From positions 1-32,844 of the forward strand of contig CAZXBG010000027.1 in the NCBI GenBank assembly GCA_964638865.1: a stretch of DNA of 32,844 nt. The letters are read 5' to 3'. The position numbers and the translations under genes were made by a program. Shown one piece after another: positions 24,480 through 32,844 of the stretch. The notes below the pieces were generated by a model. It was given only the letters and a program-made list of their open reading frames with translations. It did not search any database and was not told the DNA's origin. The DNA is from UBA7236 sp964638865 (GTDB lineage: Bacteria; Bacteroidota; Bacteroidia; Chitinophagales; BACL12). Position 1 is the first letter of the stretch. Each line of letters starts with the position of its first letter.

Positions 24480-25514
24480 ATGAAATTTTATATATTATTA
24501 TTAATACCATTTTTTGCAAGCCTTTCCTGCACCGCCCAAAACCAAAACAAGTCCGGAATGAGTTACGGTGTAATGTTTTATAACCTGGAGAACTTATACG
24601 ACACCATTAACGACCCGAATAAGGATGATGAAACCTTCCTTCCCGGCGCCGACAGAAAATGGAACGACGAAAAGTATAAAATGAAATTAAAACAACTTTC
24701 AAAAGTAATTGCTACAGGTGCGGAGGAGTTGCCGGTTTTGGTGGGACTTTGTGAAGTTGAAAATTTAATGGTTGTAAATGATCTTGCTGCAACACTTAAT
24801 TTATCCGCAGCAAATTATGGAGTGGTGCATTTCGATTCGCCTGATGAAAGAGGAATTGATGTTGCACTTATGTATAATAAAAATGTATTTACTCCGAAAG
24901 GAAAAACTCCATTTCATGTAACCATTCCAGGCGATTCTGTTGATTATACCAGAGACATTTTATATGTTTCAGGAACAATAAATATCAATGGGAAAAAAGA
25001 AGATATGCATATTTTTGTAAATCACTGGCCGAGTCGTTCTGAGGGAGAAGAAGTTTCTGCTCCTAAAAGAGCTGCAGCTGCACAAACTTTAAAACATGTG
25101 ATCGATTCTCTGAATAATAAATTTGCGGATCCGAATATTATTATTATGGGCGATTTTAATGATACACCATTTGATATTAGTATGCAGAAAATATTAATGG
25201 CACAGGAGCAGAGCGCAACTTACGCTGATGAGAGCCTTGTGAATATGTTGAGTGCAAAACAAAAAGCCGGTGAAGGAACTTATAATTTTAAAGGAAATTG
25301 GCAAACACTCGATCAGATAATTGTTTCAGAAAGTTTATTGGATAATGCTGCAATTGATGTAAATGTAAATTCAGTTCAGATTGTGAAACAGGATTGGATG
25401 TTATTTCATCACGATAAATATGGAGATTCGCCGGATCGTACTTACAGTGGAATAAAATATATGGGAGGATACTCCGATCACTTACCTGTTTATGTGGAAT
25501 TAATTATCTATTAA
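24480..25514 (+). CDS. endonuclease/exonuclease/phosphatase family lipoprotein
   Basis: A 344-residue secreted enzyme of the DNase I-like fold. The N-terminus is a lipoprotein signal with C17 in SLSC. Family motifs are in order: MFYNLENLYDT, GLCEVEN with the metal-binding glutamate, GIDVALMYN, NHWPSR, IIIMGDFNDTP, TYNFKGNWQTLDQI and YSDHLPVYVEL with the catalytic histidine. Such proteins hydrolyse phosphodiesters, from nucleic acids to phospholipids; the substrate cannot be told. The outer-membrane or periplasmic location points to nutrient scavenging rather than DNA repair. Its 3' end overlaps the convergent mevalonate kinase gene by 11 bp. Confidence 0.85.
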   Translation: MKFYILLLIPFFASLSCTAQNQNKSGMSYGVMFYNLENLYDTINDPNKDDETFLPGADRKWNDEKYKMKLKQLSKVIATGAEELPVLVGLCEVENLMVVNDLAATLNLSAANYGVVHFDSPDERGIDVALMYNKNVFTPKGKTPFHVTIPGDSVDYTRDILYVSGTININGKKEDMHIFVNHWPSRSEGEEVSAPKRAAAAQTLKHVIDSLNNKFADPNIIIMGDFNDTPFDISMQKILMAQEQSATYADESLVNMLSAKQKAGEGTYNFKGNWQTLDQIIVSESLLDNAAIDVNVNSVQIVKQDWMLFHHDKYGDSPDRTYSGIKYMGGYSDHLPVYVELIIY

Positions 25515-26346
25515 AACAAAGCATAAACCCGCCACCACCGGCACCACATAGTTTAAAAATTTCTTTGCCGGAATTTAAACCTTCCCTCCATTTTTCGTGC
25601 ATTGATTCCGGAATTGCGAATACAAAGTTTTCGAGTTGAAATTGAGAAAGCCGATGTAAGTTTTCAAAAAAATGAGTACGATTGTTTTCCATTAGAGAAC
25701 TTATACAAACAGAAACAACAGGAAGATATTTATTATATATAATATTTTGAAAATTTTTATCTTCCATTTTATCATTAAAAATTGCGATAAGTGTTGAAGC
25801 TTTTCTATCTATTTCTGTATTGAACAGATTTATGCCAATTTCCTTAAGTAGTGGAATATCATTTTCAATGATCATCAATTCTCCCATTTTTAAAAGGTGC
25901 AATGGTTTATTTAATAAAATAACCAGTGGGTCCAATCCGGAACTTTTTTCATGATAAAAATTTTCCATTTGTCCAAGTTGCGACCTCAATAGTATAAGAT
26001 CTGGGATTGTATTTTTAGCAATATTATTTACAGCATATTTTTCATAAATTGCTGCAACAACAGAACCGGAACTTCCCAAACCGGCTCCAACAGGAATATC
26101 GGAGCGGAGGAAAAATTTATTGGCTAGAGCTGTATCAAACCTATCAAGATTTAGTAAATTATTTAATTCACTTTTCGATCTCAGGTAATTATAAAATGGA
26201 CGAAGATCATATTGCGTTTCATTAGTTCCCGATCCGGATACCCATGCCGTTTTATATTTATAATAAGGAATGGCCAGCCCTTCTCCACCTGATATCACTG
26301 CATATTCACCGAATAATAATAATTTGGCAGGATATGATAGGGTCAT
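25504..26346 (-). CDS. mvk: mevalonate kinase-like GHMP kinase
   Basis: A 280-residue GHMP kinase that probably phosphorylates mevalonate to 5-phosphomevalonate. It opens with PAKLLLFGEYAVISGGEGLA, has the ATP-binding loop PVGAGLGSSGSVVAAIYEKY at residues 85-104, the ESSGLDPL-like HEKSSGLDP at the metal site, and ends LCGAGGGGFMLCF, the third GHMP motif. It is shorter than classic mevalonate kinases, as is usual in Bacteroidota. It is the last gene of the mevalonate operon, 41 bp after mvaD. Assignment to mevalonate rather than phosphomevalonate is inferred from its place and from the distinct GYDIA kinase in the same operon. Confidence 0.78.
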   Translation of the reverse strand: MTLSYPAKLLLFGEYAVISGGEGLAIPYYKYKTAWVSGSGTNETQYDLRPFYNYLRSKSELNNLLNLDRFDTALANKFFLRSDIPVGAGLGSSGSVVAAIYEKYAVNNIAKNTIPDLILLRSQLGQMENFYHEKSSGLDPLVILLNKPLHLLKMGELMIIENDIPLLKEIGINLFNTEIDRKASTLIAIFNDKMEDKNFQNIIYNKYLPVVSVCISSLMENNRTHFFENLHRLSQFQLENFVFAIPESMHEKWREGLNSGKEIFKLCGAGGGGFMLCFNR

Positions 26347-26387
26347 TTATTTTTATGAAATTTTAATTTGTTATAACAATTAAATCA

Positions 26388-27428
26388 TTAATCCTCAATT
26401 ACCTGTGCAGGCCCTTTTCCCATGTGATCGTAAATAACTTTCTTTTTTACACAAAAGGATAATAATTCACTTTGAATAAAATTGCGCACTTTTGTTTTTT
26501 CCGAATGTGGATACAATACATGCACATTTGGTCCTGCATCTAAAGTAAAACAAACCGGAATTTTTGTCTCTGCCCTGTAATTTCTTATTCGTTCTATTAT
26601 TTCCAAAGTATTAGGTTTCATTAATATAAAAGAATGTGTGCTCGTCATCATTAATGCGTGCAATTCTAACGCTTCTGTTTCTACTATCTGACAAAATATT
26701 CCCCAATCACCTGTTTTTAGTGCATCCAATAACTTATCTAATCTTTTATTCGCATTAATATATCGTTGTTTCGCCATTGGGTGGTCATTCATAAGCGCAT
26801 GACCCGCGCGACTGCTCACCGGTTTTTCATTTTCGTTAACTATTAAAATGGAATCCTCAATATCGTTAAAATTATTGTGATAATTAATTGGAAATGGAAT
26901 GGCATATTTATCAGAACTACCTGGTAATGATTTTGTTTTTCCCCAAATAGAAAACTCCGGATAAATACTTCTTGCTGCGCTTCCGCTTCCCAGGCGTGCA
27001 AAATTGGATGCTTGTTGTAAAAAGGAATCGTAATTATACATTTTTTTATCTGTGGTTGCCCTTAACGACATTAAACATAAAGCTAATGCACTCATAGAGG
27101 AGGCACTGCTTGCAATGCCTGCAGAATGCGGAAAGGAATTTTCAGAGGTTAGTATTATTCGATTTTCACTTAGAAAAGAAAAATCAGCTTGAATGCCGGA
27201 TAAATAACGCAAAATTTTATCAGCAAAAACAGGATTTTTTTTCCCTTCAAAAGTAAAATCCAGCTCAATAGGTTTTTTACTGCGTTTTTTTTTGAGCGAT
27301 ATGGATGTTGTAGTGGTAGCCTCGCTAAGTGTAATTGACAAAGACGGATTGTTCGGCAATTGTTCTCCGTGTTTACCCCAGTATTTTATGAGTGCGATAT
27401 TTGAAGGACTTTTCCAGGTAATATTCAT
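26388..27428 (-). CDS. mvaD: diphosphomevalonate decarboxylase
   Basis: A 346-residue GHMP-superfamily enzyme that converts 5-diphosphomevalonate to isopentenyl diphosphate with ATP. Diagnostic segments are SPSNIALIKYWGKHG at the N-terminus, NNPSLSITLSEATTTTSI, the phosphate loop PHSAGIASSASSMSALAL, SGSAARSI, and FTLDAGPNVHVLY containing the catalytic aspartate. The ATG at 27428 begins MNITWKSPSN, the normal start; an upstream in-frame start at 27461 would add an unlikely cysteine-containing leader. It is the fourth gene of the operon, 50 bp after the GYDIA kinase gene. Confidence 0.92.
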   Translation of the reverse strand: MNITWKSPSNIALIKYWGKHGEQLPNNPSLSITLSEATTTTSISLKKKRSKKPIELDFTFEGKKNPVFADKILRYLSGIQADFSFLSENRIILTSENSFPHSAGIASSASSMSALALCLMSLRATTDKKMYNYDSFLQQASNFARLGSGSAARSIYPEFSIWGKTKSLPGSSDKYAIPFPINYHNNFNDIEDSILIVNENEKPVSSRAGHALMNDHPMAKQRYINANKRLDKLLDALKTGDWGIFCQIVETEALELHALMMTSTHSFILMKPNTLEIIERIRNYRAETKIPVCFTLDAGPNVHVLYPHSEKTKVRNFIQSELLSFCVKKKVIYDHMGKGPAQVIED

Positions 27429-27478
27429 GTTTACAAATTTACAGGAAAAATAGCATAACAAAGCATGAATTATTTAGA

Positions 27479-28414
27479 TCAAATAACCATATCGAGATAA
27501 GGGATAATGGTATTATATTGTTTTTTGAAAAAATAATTTAATATATCTGCTTCTTCCATACTGCTTGCAACCATAACAAAATCACCACCCCAAGCGCCAA
27601 GTGATTTTACACTTCCCGTAAAATCGGGAAACAATTTCGTTTTTACCATTTCTTCCTGTAAAACAAATTGCATCATCTCTTCGTGTTCATCCAGCAATTG
27701 TTTAAAATCATGAAAATCGTCGCAAAATAAAAGTGCTTCCGTAATTTCAGAAATTACTTCTATCTCCTCTGTAAATTTGGAACTGTTGTTATTAAACTGA
27801 TGTACTGCTGATTTTGAATCCTGTTTTTTATTCAGGTGAACAAAAAATATTTTCTCCGGATTTGGAGGCATAAAATGAACGGTATCATATACAGGACCTT
27901 CCTCGTCCATTTTAAATAAGACAGGTTTTTTTGCATTTGCACATGCTATGTCATATCCACTTCCACCAAAAACAATTTTATTTAAAGCAAAAGCATCAAC
28001 TCCGGCAAATAGGGAAATATTATTAATTACAGTGGCACTGCTTCCTAAACCGGAATGCCTGTCAAATTCAAGATAGTTTGTAATATGTGTTGAACCGTTA
28101 TTTTTCAGAAATTCCGGATTTAATTTTCGAACGGTATTTAATATGTTTTGTAAAGTTTCTAAAACAGGAGTTTCAATATTTTTTAAAGTTTCGCGGTAAG
28201 GACTGAGATCCTTTTTATTAAATTGAACATCTATCCATACATTATTTTCATTGTCGTAACTTTTCCAGAATAAAATATTTTCTCCGGTCGCGTCCTCGTC
28301 AATTTCCATTCGCTGACCTTGTTTTGTTGGAACAGCTAATGCCAATGCACCGCGCAGTACGAGATATTCGCCACTGATTAATAGTTTACCTTGTGAATAG
28401 AAAGTTTTTTTCAC
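27479..28414 (-). CDS. GYDIA-family GHMP kinase, probable phosphomevalonate kinase
   Basis: A 311-residue GHMP kinase. It begins FYSQGKLLISGEYLVLRGAL, has the ATP loop SGLGSSATVINNIS at 121-134, and the eponymous GYDIA at 153-157 inside GGSGYDIACANAKKPVLF. The last motif is SVKSLGAWGGDFVMV. Bacteroidota mevalonate operons carry this family where phosphomevalonate kinase would be expected, and the other four steps from HMG-CoA to IPP/DMAPP are accounted for by the neighbours. Assignment of the phosphomevalonate step is thus by elimination and position, not by a direct motif. It lies 26 bp after mvaA. Confidence 0.8.
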   Translation of the reverse strand: MKKTFYSQGKLLISGEYLVLRGALALAVPTKQGQRMEIDEDATGENILFWKSYDNENNVWIDVQFNKKDLSPYRETLKNIETPVLETLQNILNTVRKLNPEFLKNNGSTHITNYLEFDRHSGLGSSATVINNISLFAGVDAFALNKIVFGGSGYDIACANAKKPVLFKMDEEGPVYDTVHFMPPNPEKIFFVHLNKKQDSKSAVHQFNNNSSKFTEEIEVISEITEALLFCDDFHDFKQLLDEHEEMMQFVLQEEMVKTKLFPDFTGSVKSLGAWGGDFVMVASSMEEADILNYFFKKQYNTIIPYLDMVI

Positions 28415-28440
28415 CTGAATGTATAAGTATAAAGTAAAAT

Positions 28441-29790
28441 TTATAATTTTTCGGTGGAGAAGTTTTCACCTCTCACATCATTTAAATAAGCTCTCACTGA
28501 ACTGAAAGAAACCGTTTTATCAGCAAAATAAGTTGCTGCTAATTGTATTTCATTTTCACTTGCGCCAAAGTGACGCAAAATATTTGTGAGATGCATTTTC
28601 ATGTGGCCTTTTTGTATGCCTGAAGTTACAAGGGCTTTTATTGCGGAAAAATTTTGTGCTAAACCAACACATGCCACTATTTTCATCAATTCTTTTGCAC
28701 TTGGATTTCCCAGAATCTCTAAGGAACGTTTACTTAGCGGATGCAATTTTGTAAGTCCGCCCACAGTACCAACTGCTAAGGGAATTTGTAAAGAAAAAAT
28801 AAATTTATTTCCTTTTATTTCACAATTAGAAAGACTTGCGTATTGTCCATTGCGAGAAGCATAAGCGTGACCACAAGCTTCAATAGCGCGAAAATCATTT
28901 CCGGTTGCAAGAATTACTGCATCAATTCCATTAAAAATTCCTTTATTGTGCGTAGTCGCACGATAAACATCGTGTTTTGCAATATTGATGGCAGTATTAA
29001 ATTTTCTTGCAAATTGTTGTGCATTTAAATTTGCTTCCTCAAAAGAGCCTAATGCATTAATATCACATTCCACCCAGGCTTTAACCAAACATTCCGGAGT
29101 ATAATTGCTTAAAATACTCATTACAACATCCACTTCTTTTTCGGCTCCCGTGAATTTTTTATTTTCTTTCACTTCTTCCGTCAGACTTCCGGCAAAATGT
29201 TCCAATACAGAATTAATAAAATTGGCTCCCATTGCATCAGCAGTTTCGAAGGTTGCCTTTAATTGAAAATATTCCGGTTCCAGATGAGAGCAATCAATTA
29301 ATTCCAGTGTTTTTAATCCGCCTCCACGTGCCTTCATGTTTTCAACAAGTGGTTGAACACTTGCAATTAATTCCTCTTTTAATTCCGTATCGAAAAATTG
29401 CAATAATTTTTCACTGTCGCCTCTCCATAAAAAATGAACATGACCTACTTTCACAGTAGAAATTACTTCTGCATGAAAACCACCTCTTTCGCTCCAGAAT
29501 TTTGCTCCTGCACTGGCAGCAGCAACTACAGAACTTTCTTCAATAACCATGGGCACCACATAAGTGCGACCATTAATTACAAAATTTGGTGCAACACCAT
29601 ACGGTAAATAAAAATTGGTAAGTGTATTTTCAGAAATGCCGTCGAATACTTTTTGCAGTTCGGCATTAGCATGCATATAACTTGAAAATTCCCGCGCAAT
29701 ATCCAATGGATTACTGGTGAGAAAATGTTTTGCAAGCCATGCAATCTTTTCTGTTTTATTGAGTTTGGAAAACCCTTTTATTTTTGCCAC
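28441..29790 (-). CDS. mvaA: class II hydroxymethylglutaryl-CoA reductase
   Basis: A 449-residue HMG-CoA reductase of the class II (bacterial, soluble) type. Motifs: ENTLTNFYLPYGVAPNFVIN, the catalytic glutamate in VIEESSVVAAAS (E84/E85), DAMGANFINSVLE, GTVGGLTKLHPLSK for the cofactor, and GIQKGHMKMH with the catalytic histidine H396 near the C-terminal flap. There is no membrane anchor. The family works either way in vivo; with kinases and decarboxylase in the same operon, mevalonate formation is the likely direction. It lies 42 bp after fni. HMG-CoA synthase, which should supply the substrate, is not in the window. Confidence 0.93.
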   Translation of the reverse strand: MAKIKGFSKLNKTEKIAWLAKHFLTSNPLDIAREFSSYMHANAELQKVFDGISENTLTNFYLPYGVAPNFVINGRTYVVPMVIEESSVVAAASAGAKFWSERGGFHAEVISTVKVGHVHFLWRGDSEKLLQFFDTELKEELIASVQPLVENMKARGGGLKTLELIDCSHLEPEYFQLKATFETADAMGANFINSVLEHFAGSLTEEVKENKKFTGAEKEVDVVMSILSNYTPECLVKAWVECDINALGSFEEANLNAQQFARKFNTAINIAKHDVYRATTHNKGIFNGIDAVILATGNDFRAIEACGHAYASRNGQYASLSNCEIKGNKFIFSLQIPLAVGTVGGLTKLHPLSKRSLEILGNPSAKELMKIVACVGLAQNFSAIKALVTSGIQKGHMKMHLTNILRHFGASENEIQLAATYFADKTVSFSSVRAYLNDVRGENFSTEKL

Positions 29791-29832
29791 TCTAAAATTT
29801 ATTATTCAATTACAATTAATACGCAGTAAACA

Positions 29833-30897
29833 TTATTTCACTTTCAAATAATTGTTACACAAAATTAACCCATCTCTTTGACTTTCAATATATGTTTTCA
29901 ACTCTGCATATCCTGCCTGTGCATATTTCAGGAACCCTGAACCCTGCGCATAAATACTGTTTAAATTCAATTTTTCGGTGAGGTAATATCCATCTAAAAA
30001 ATTTTTCACTCCGCCGCTAATAATCACTTCTCTGCATTTCAGATCATTTCCAAGGGTGTTAGCTGCCTCATTTACAAATGTTACCATTTCCGCCGCTGTA
30101 TGCCCTATATACGCTAATTCATTAAACACAGATGGGGCATCATTGTTCGAACGCAACATTTCCAATTTTGCAAAATTAGTGCCGCCATAAGCGCCAAAAT
30201 CAAGTGCTGCAATAGGTAACTGCAACAGCGCTTTCACGCTTTCAGGTCCCATTCCCTGTCCAACTTCTTTCACAATTATGGGAAAATCCACCACGCTCAA
30301 TAAATTTTTTATGGTTTCCAGCGGTGCTTTTGTAAAATTGTCACCTTCGGGCTGTAACCATTCCTGCAAAGGGTTAATATGCACTATAAGTCCGTCAGCG
30401 TCAAGCGATTGCACCATTTTTTTGATGGCATCAATGGCATTTTTTTCGATGCTGAGTTCTATTTGGGCAATGCCGAGGTTGGCAAAAAAGGGCAGGTGCT
30501 GCCCAATGATGGGTCTTAAATTAAAATCATCAAAATACTTGTTATCGTTTAACAGGCGGCGGCAGGAACCTAAACCCATGCCCATTCCAAACTCATTACA
30601 AGCCTGCGCTAAATTGCGATTTATCTGCCCGGCTTGTTCCGTTCCACCCGTCATACTGCTTATCCAGATTGGGTTTGAGAACTTTTTACCCAAAAAATCT
30701 TTTTCTAGGGAAACCGCATGATGACCGCTCAAAACAGGTTCGTAATAAAATCTTTCATCATTTTCGAGGCTACCGGTCTGGCTTTTAAGCGCCAGTTCAA
30801 TATGGTCTTGTTTGCGTTGCTCGGAGGTAGGGTCTGACAATTTGAGAGATATTGTTGGATGCAAAGGTAAGGAAAATGTGTTTGTTGAGGAGTGCAT
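29833..30897 (-). CDS. fni: type 2 isopentenyl-diphosphate delta-isomerase
   Basis: A 354-residue FMN-dependent isomerase interconverting isopentenyl and dimethylallyl diphosphate. It begins with the family's RKQDHIELAL (residues 28-37), then NPIWISSMTGGTEQAGQINR, GMGMGLGSCRR, the VHINPLQEWLQPEGD segment with the active-site glutamine, VKEVGQGMG and DFGAYGGTNFAKLE. The type 2 enzyme is unrelated to the metal-dependent type 1 isomerase. It is the first gene of the minus-strand mevalonate operon and is divergent from the M3 peptidase gene, with 104 bp between them. Confidence 0.93.
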   Translation of the reverse strand: MHSSTNTFSLPLHPTISLKLSDPTSEQRKQDHIELALKSQTGSLENDERFYYEPVLSGHHAVSLEKDFLGKKFSNPIWISSMTGGTEQAGQINRNLAQACNEFGMGMGLGSCRRLLNDNKYFDDFNLRPIIGQHLPFFANLGIAQIELSIEKNAIDAIKKMVQSLDADGLIVHINPLQEWLQPEGDNFTKAPLETIKNLLSVVDFPIIVKEVGQGMGPESVKALLQLPIAALDFGAYGGTNFAKLEMLRSNNDAPSVFNELAYIGHTAAEMVTFVNEAANTLGNDLKCREVIISGGVKNFLDGYYLTEKLNLNSIYAQGSGFLKYAQAGYAELKTYIESQRDGLILCNNYLKVK

Positions 30898-30976
30898 GGT
30901 GAATTATAGGTATGCCGAATCATAATTTGATTACTGCTCGATAGGCATCAAAACCGAGGCACTATCAATATCTTCT

Positions 30977-30984
30977 TAAATTTG
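30977..30984 (+). promoter_or_regulatory. -7 promoter box for the M3 peptidase gene
   Basis: TAAATTTG is an exact match to TAnnTTTG and lies 17 bases before the ATG at 31002, a spacing that fits a short leader. I see no clear TTTG 19-21 bp upstream, so only half of the promoter is supported. Confidence 0.45.
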
Positions 30985-31001
30985 CAGCCTTAAAGCACAA
31001 T

Positions 31002-32699
31002 ATGCATTTTTCAAATTATCAATATACAAGGCCTGATGTTGACGCGCTTCGGAAGCGTTTTTTGGTTTTGACCGACAGTTTTGAAACTTCGGCAAACGCA
31101 GAAAGCCAAATGGAGATTATGCAAGCCATTAATGCTCTGCGCAGTGAATTTGAAACCAATTATCAATTATGTTCCATTCGGCATTCCATCGATACCAGAG
31201 ATGCATTTTATAATGCCGAGCAGGATTTTTTTGATGAAAACCTTCCACAGTTTGAAGAGCTTACCAGTATTTATTATAAAGCACTGCTCCATTCGCAATT
31301 CAGAAATGCAATAGAATCAAAATTCGGAAAACAATTATTTCGAATAGCAGAAATGCAAATGCGCGTTTTTATTCCGGAAATTATGGAAGAATTGGTGCAG
31401 GAAAATAAATTGAGTACTGCTTATCAGGAATTGATCGCAAGTGCTTTAATTCCTTTTGACGGTAGTGATAAAACACTTGCCGAAATGGTTCCCTATTTGC
31501 GCGCTACTGATAGAAACATAAGGGAGGAAGCGAGCAAGGCAAGATGGGATTTTTTTGTGACCCATGAACAGGAATTCGACAGCATTTTTGATGAATTAGT
31601 AAAGACCAGAAATACCATTGCAAATAAACTGGGATTTAAACATTTTGTGGAAGTGGGTTATCTGAGAATGTTGCGCAGCGATTATACCGCCGGAATGGTT
31701 GCGGAATTTCGCGAACAAATTTTGCAACAAATAGTACCTCTTGCTACAGAATTAAAATCGCAACAAGCAAAACGATTGGGATTACCATCACTAAAATATT
31801 TCGACGAAGCTTTATTATTTAAAAATGGTAACGCTGACCCGAAAGGCTCTCCGGAATGGATCATAAATAACGGAAAAAAAATGTATGCCGAATTATCAGA
31901 CGAAACCAATGCGTTTTTTAATTTCATGCTCGACCATGACCTGATGGATCTGGAAGCAAAAAAGGGTAAAGCTGGGGGAGGATATTGCACCTATATTTCC
32001 GGATATAAATCACCCTTTATTTTTTCAAATTTTAATGGCACAAGTGCAGATATAGATGTGCTTACACATGAGGTGGGACACGCTTTTCAGGTATATATGA
32101 GCCGTGGATTTGAGGTGCCGGAATATTATTGGCCAACCAGCGATGCAGCAGAAATTCATTCCATGAGTATGGAATATTTTGCCTACCCCTGGATGGATCA
32201 TTTTTTTCTGGAGGAAGCAGATAAATATCGTTATGCGCATTTAGTGGAATCGCTGTTATTTTTACCCTATGGTGTTGCCGTAGATGAATTTCAACATCAC
32301 ATTTACGAAAAACCGGATCTTACCCCAACAGAAAGAAAAACACTTTGGCGAAACATAGAAAAAAAATACCTTCCCCTTAAAGATTATGACGATAATAATT
32401 ATTTAAATGCCGGAGGTTTCTGGCAAACACAGGCACACATTTATCAATCTCCTTTTTATTATATCGATTATACACTTGCACAAATGTGTGCTTTTCAGTT
32501 TTGGCTTAAAGCACAAAAAAATAATACTGCTGCACTACATGAATATGTTCAACTATGCAAGGCCGGTGGAAGCAGGTCGTTTTTAGAATTGGTGGAATAC
32601 GCAAATCTGAAATCACCCTTTGATAAAAATGTTTTTGGTGATATTGTTGTTGCATTGAGACAATACCTAAAAGGCGTTGATGAAGGGAAACTGAATTAA
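31002..32699 (+). CDS. M3 family oligoendopeptidase
   Basis: A 565-residue zinc metallopeptidase of the PepF/oligoendopeptidase F group, which cleaves short peptides in the cytoplasm. The zinc motif is H356-E357-VG-H360 in VLTHEVGHAFQ, and the third ligand lies in SDAAEIHSMSMEYF (glutamate after the usual 25-residue gap). The long all-alpha N-terminal part (1-340) narrows the active site and limits substrate size. GGGYCTYISGYKSPFIFSNF and GFWQTQAHIYQSPFYYIDY are typical of this subgroup. There is no signal peptide. A single gene, divergent from the mevalonate operon. Confidence 0.92.
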   Translation: MHFSNYQYTRPDVDALRKRFLVLTDSFETSANAESQMEIMQAINALRSEFETNYQLCSIRHSIDTRDAFYNAEQDFFDENLPQFEELTSIYYKALLHSQFRNAIESKFGKQLFRIAEMQMRVFIPEIMEELVQENKLSTAYQELIASALIPFDGSDKTLAEMVPYLRATDRNIREEASKARWDFFVTHEQEFDSIFDELVKTRNTIANKLGFKHFVEVGYLRMLRSDYTAGMVAEFREQILQQIVPLATELKSQQAKRLGLPSLKYFDEALLFKNGNADPKGSPEWIINNGKKMYAELSDETNAFFNFMLDHDLMDLEAKKGKAGGGYCTYISGYKSPFIFSNFNGTSADIDVLTHEVGHAFQVYMSRGFEVPEYYWPTSDAAEIHSMSMEYFAYPWMDHFFLEEADKYRYAHLVESLLFLPYGVAVDEFQHHIYEKPDLTPTERKTLWRNIEKKYLPLKDYDDNNYLNAGGFWQTQAHIYQSPFYYIDYTLAQMCAFQFWLKAQKNNTAALHEYVQLCKAGGSRSFLELVEYANLKSPFDKNVFGDIVVALRQYLKGVDEGKLN

Positions 32700-32719
32700 T
32701 TGGATAATTCAATTAATTC
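32693..32719. other. AT-rich perfect hairpin at the end of the M3 peptidase gene
   Basis: GAATTAATTG (32693-32702) and CAATTAATTC (32710-32719) form a perfect ten-base inverted repeat with a seven-base loop, covering the stop codon. No T run follows, so it is not a standard intrinsic terminator, but it could protect or end the transcript. Confidence 0.4.
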
Positions 32720-32761
32720 ATTGCCATAAGTCATTACCTCAAGCCAAATATTTTTTAAATT

Positions 32762-32844
32762 GCCGTGAGTTTTAACCATCGGATAAATAACCGATCCATT
32801 TTTTATTCTCAATAGCCGTGGGTTTTAACCCACGGATAAATAAC
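32762..32844. repeat. two REP-like palindromic repeats in direct orientation
   Basis: Two 30-base copies (32762-32791 and 32815-32844) both start GCCGTG and end CGGATAAATAAC. The second has a clean dyad, CCGTGGGTT-TT-AACCCACGG; the first is the same with GTGAG for GTGGG and CCATCGG for CCCACGG, breaking the stem. They are 23 bases apart. The layout (palindrome plus a constant tail) resembles REP elements mobilised by RAYT transposases. The window ends inside the array, so more copies may follow. Confidence 0.55.

Noticed and set aside
32762..32844. CRISPR array from two 30-base repeats
   Set aside because: Only two copies, strongly palindromic with a TT centre, imperfectly matched, and no cas gene in the window. 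REP-like elements explain it better.

Overview
This window comes from a Bacteroidota chromosome, probably a free-living or metagenome-derived member, AT-rich throughout. Five things point to this group: type IX secretion sorting domains and GEVED domains on secreted proteins, a TonB-dependent receptor with a carboxypeptidase-like N-terminal domain, promoter motifs of the TTG-N19..21-TAnnTTTG type, a YtxJ-like monothiol protein, and a mevalonate operon with a class II HMG-CoA reductase and a GYDIA-type GHMP kinase. A 100-base run of N (22984-23083) marks a scaffold join.

Layout. 1-4109: a secreted metzincin protease with a T9SS tail and an AI-2E family permease, both on the minus strand, separated by about 400 bp of non-coding DNA carrying an inverted repeat pair. 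4239-6125: a graveyard with a frameshifted T9SS-sorted protein, the first ~150 codons of a secreted beta-propeller-like protein, and a broken PiT phosphate permease whose antisense strand has been fused to that propeller fragment as one open frame. 6122-7683: two divergent TIGR04282/DUF2064-type nucleotidyl/glycosyl transferase genes with outward promoters. 7749-10739: a TonB-dependent receptor, ending at a strong hairpin terminator.

10803-17404 is the most interesting part: eight tightly packed genes, namely a YnjB-like lipoprotein, two separate YnjC-like permeases, a YnjD-like ATPase, a radical SAM enzyme with extra cysteines, two related ThuA/GATase-like proteins, and an ArsM-like methyltransferase that lacks one of the arsenic-binding cysteines. 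With the receptor just upstream, this would give a complete route across both membranes coupled to SAM-dependent chemistry. I do not recognise it as a described system and its substrate is unknown.

17425-20126 (minus) holds a YtxJ-like protein, then an operon of SplB-like radical SAM protein, class IV aminotransferase and AlkD-like DNA repair protein. 20241-24422 (plus) holds the E1 and E2 subunits of 2-oxoglutarate dehydrogenase, split by the N gap, followed by a lipoprotein of the endonuclease/exonuclease/phosphatase family from its own promoter. 25504-30897 (minus) is a five-gene mevalonate operon (fni, mvaA, GYDIA kinase, mvaD, mvk) that turns HMG-CoA into IPP/DMAPP; HMG-CoA synthase is not in the window. 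31002-32699 (plus) is an M3 oligoendopeptidase. Both window ends carry REP-like palindromes. No tRNA, rRNA, CRISPR array or intact transposase gene was seen.
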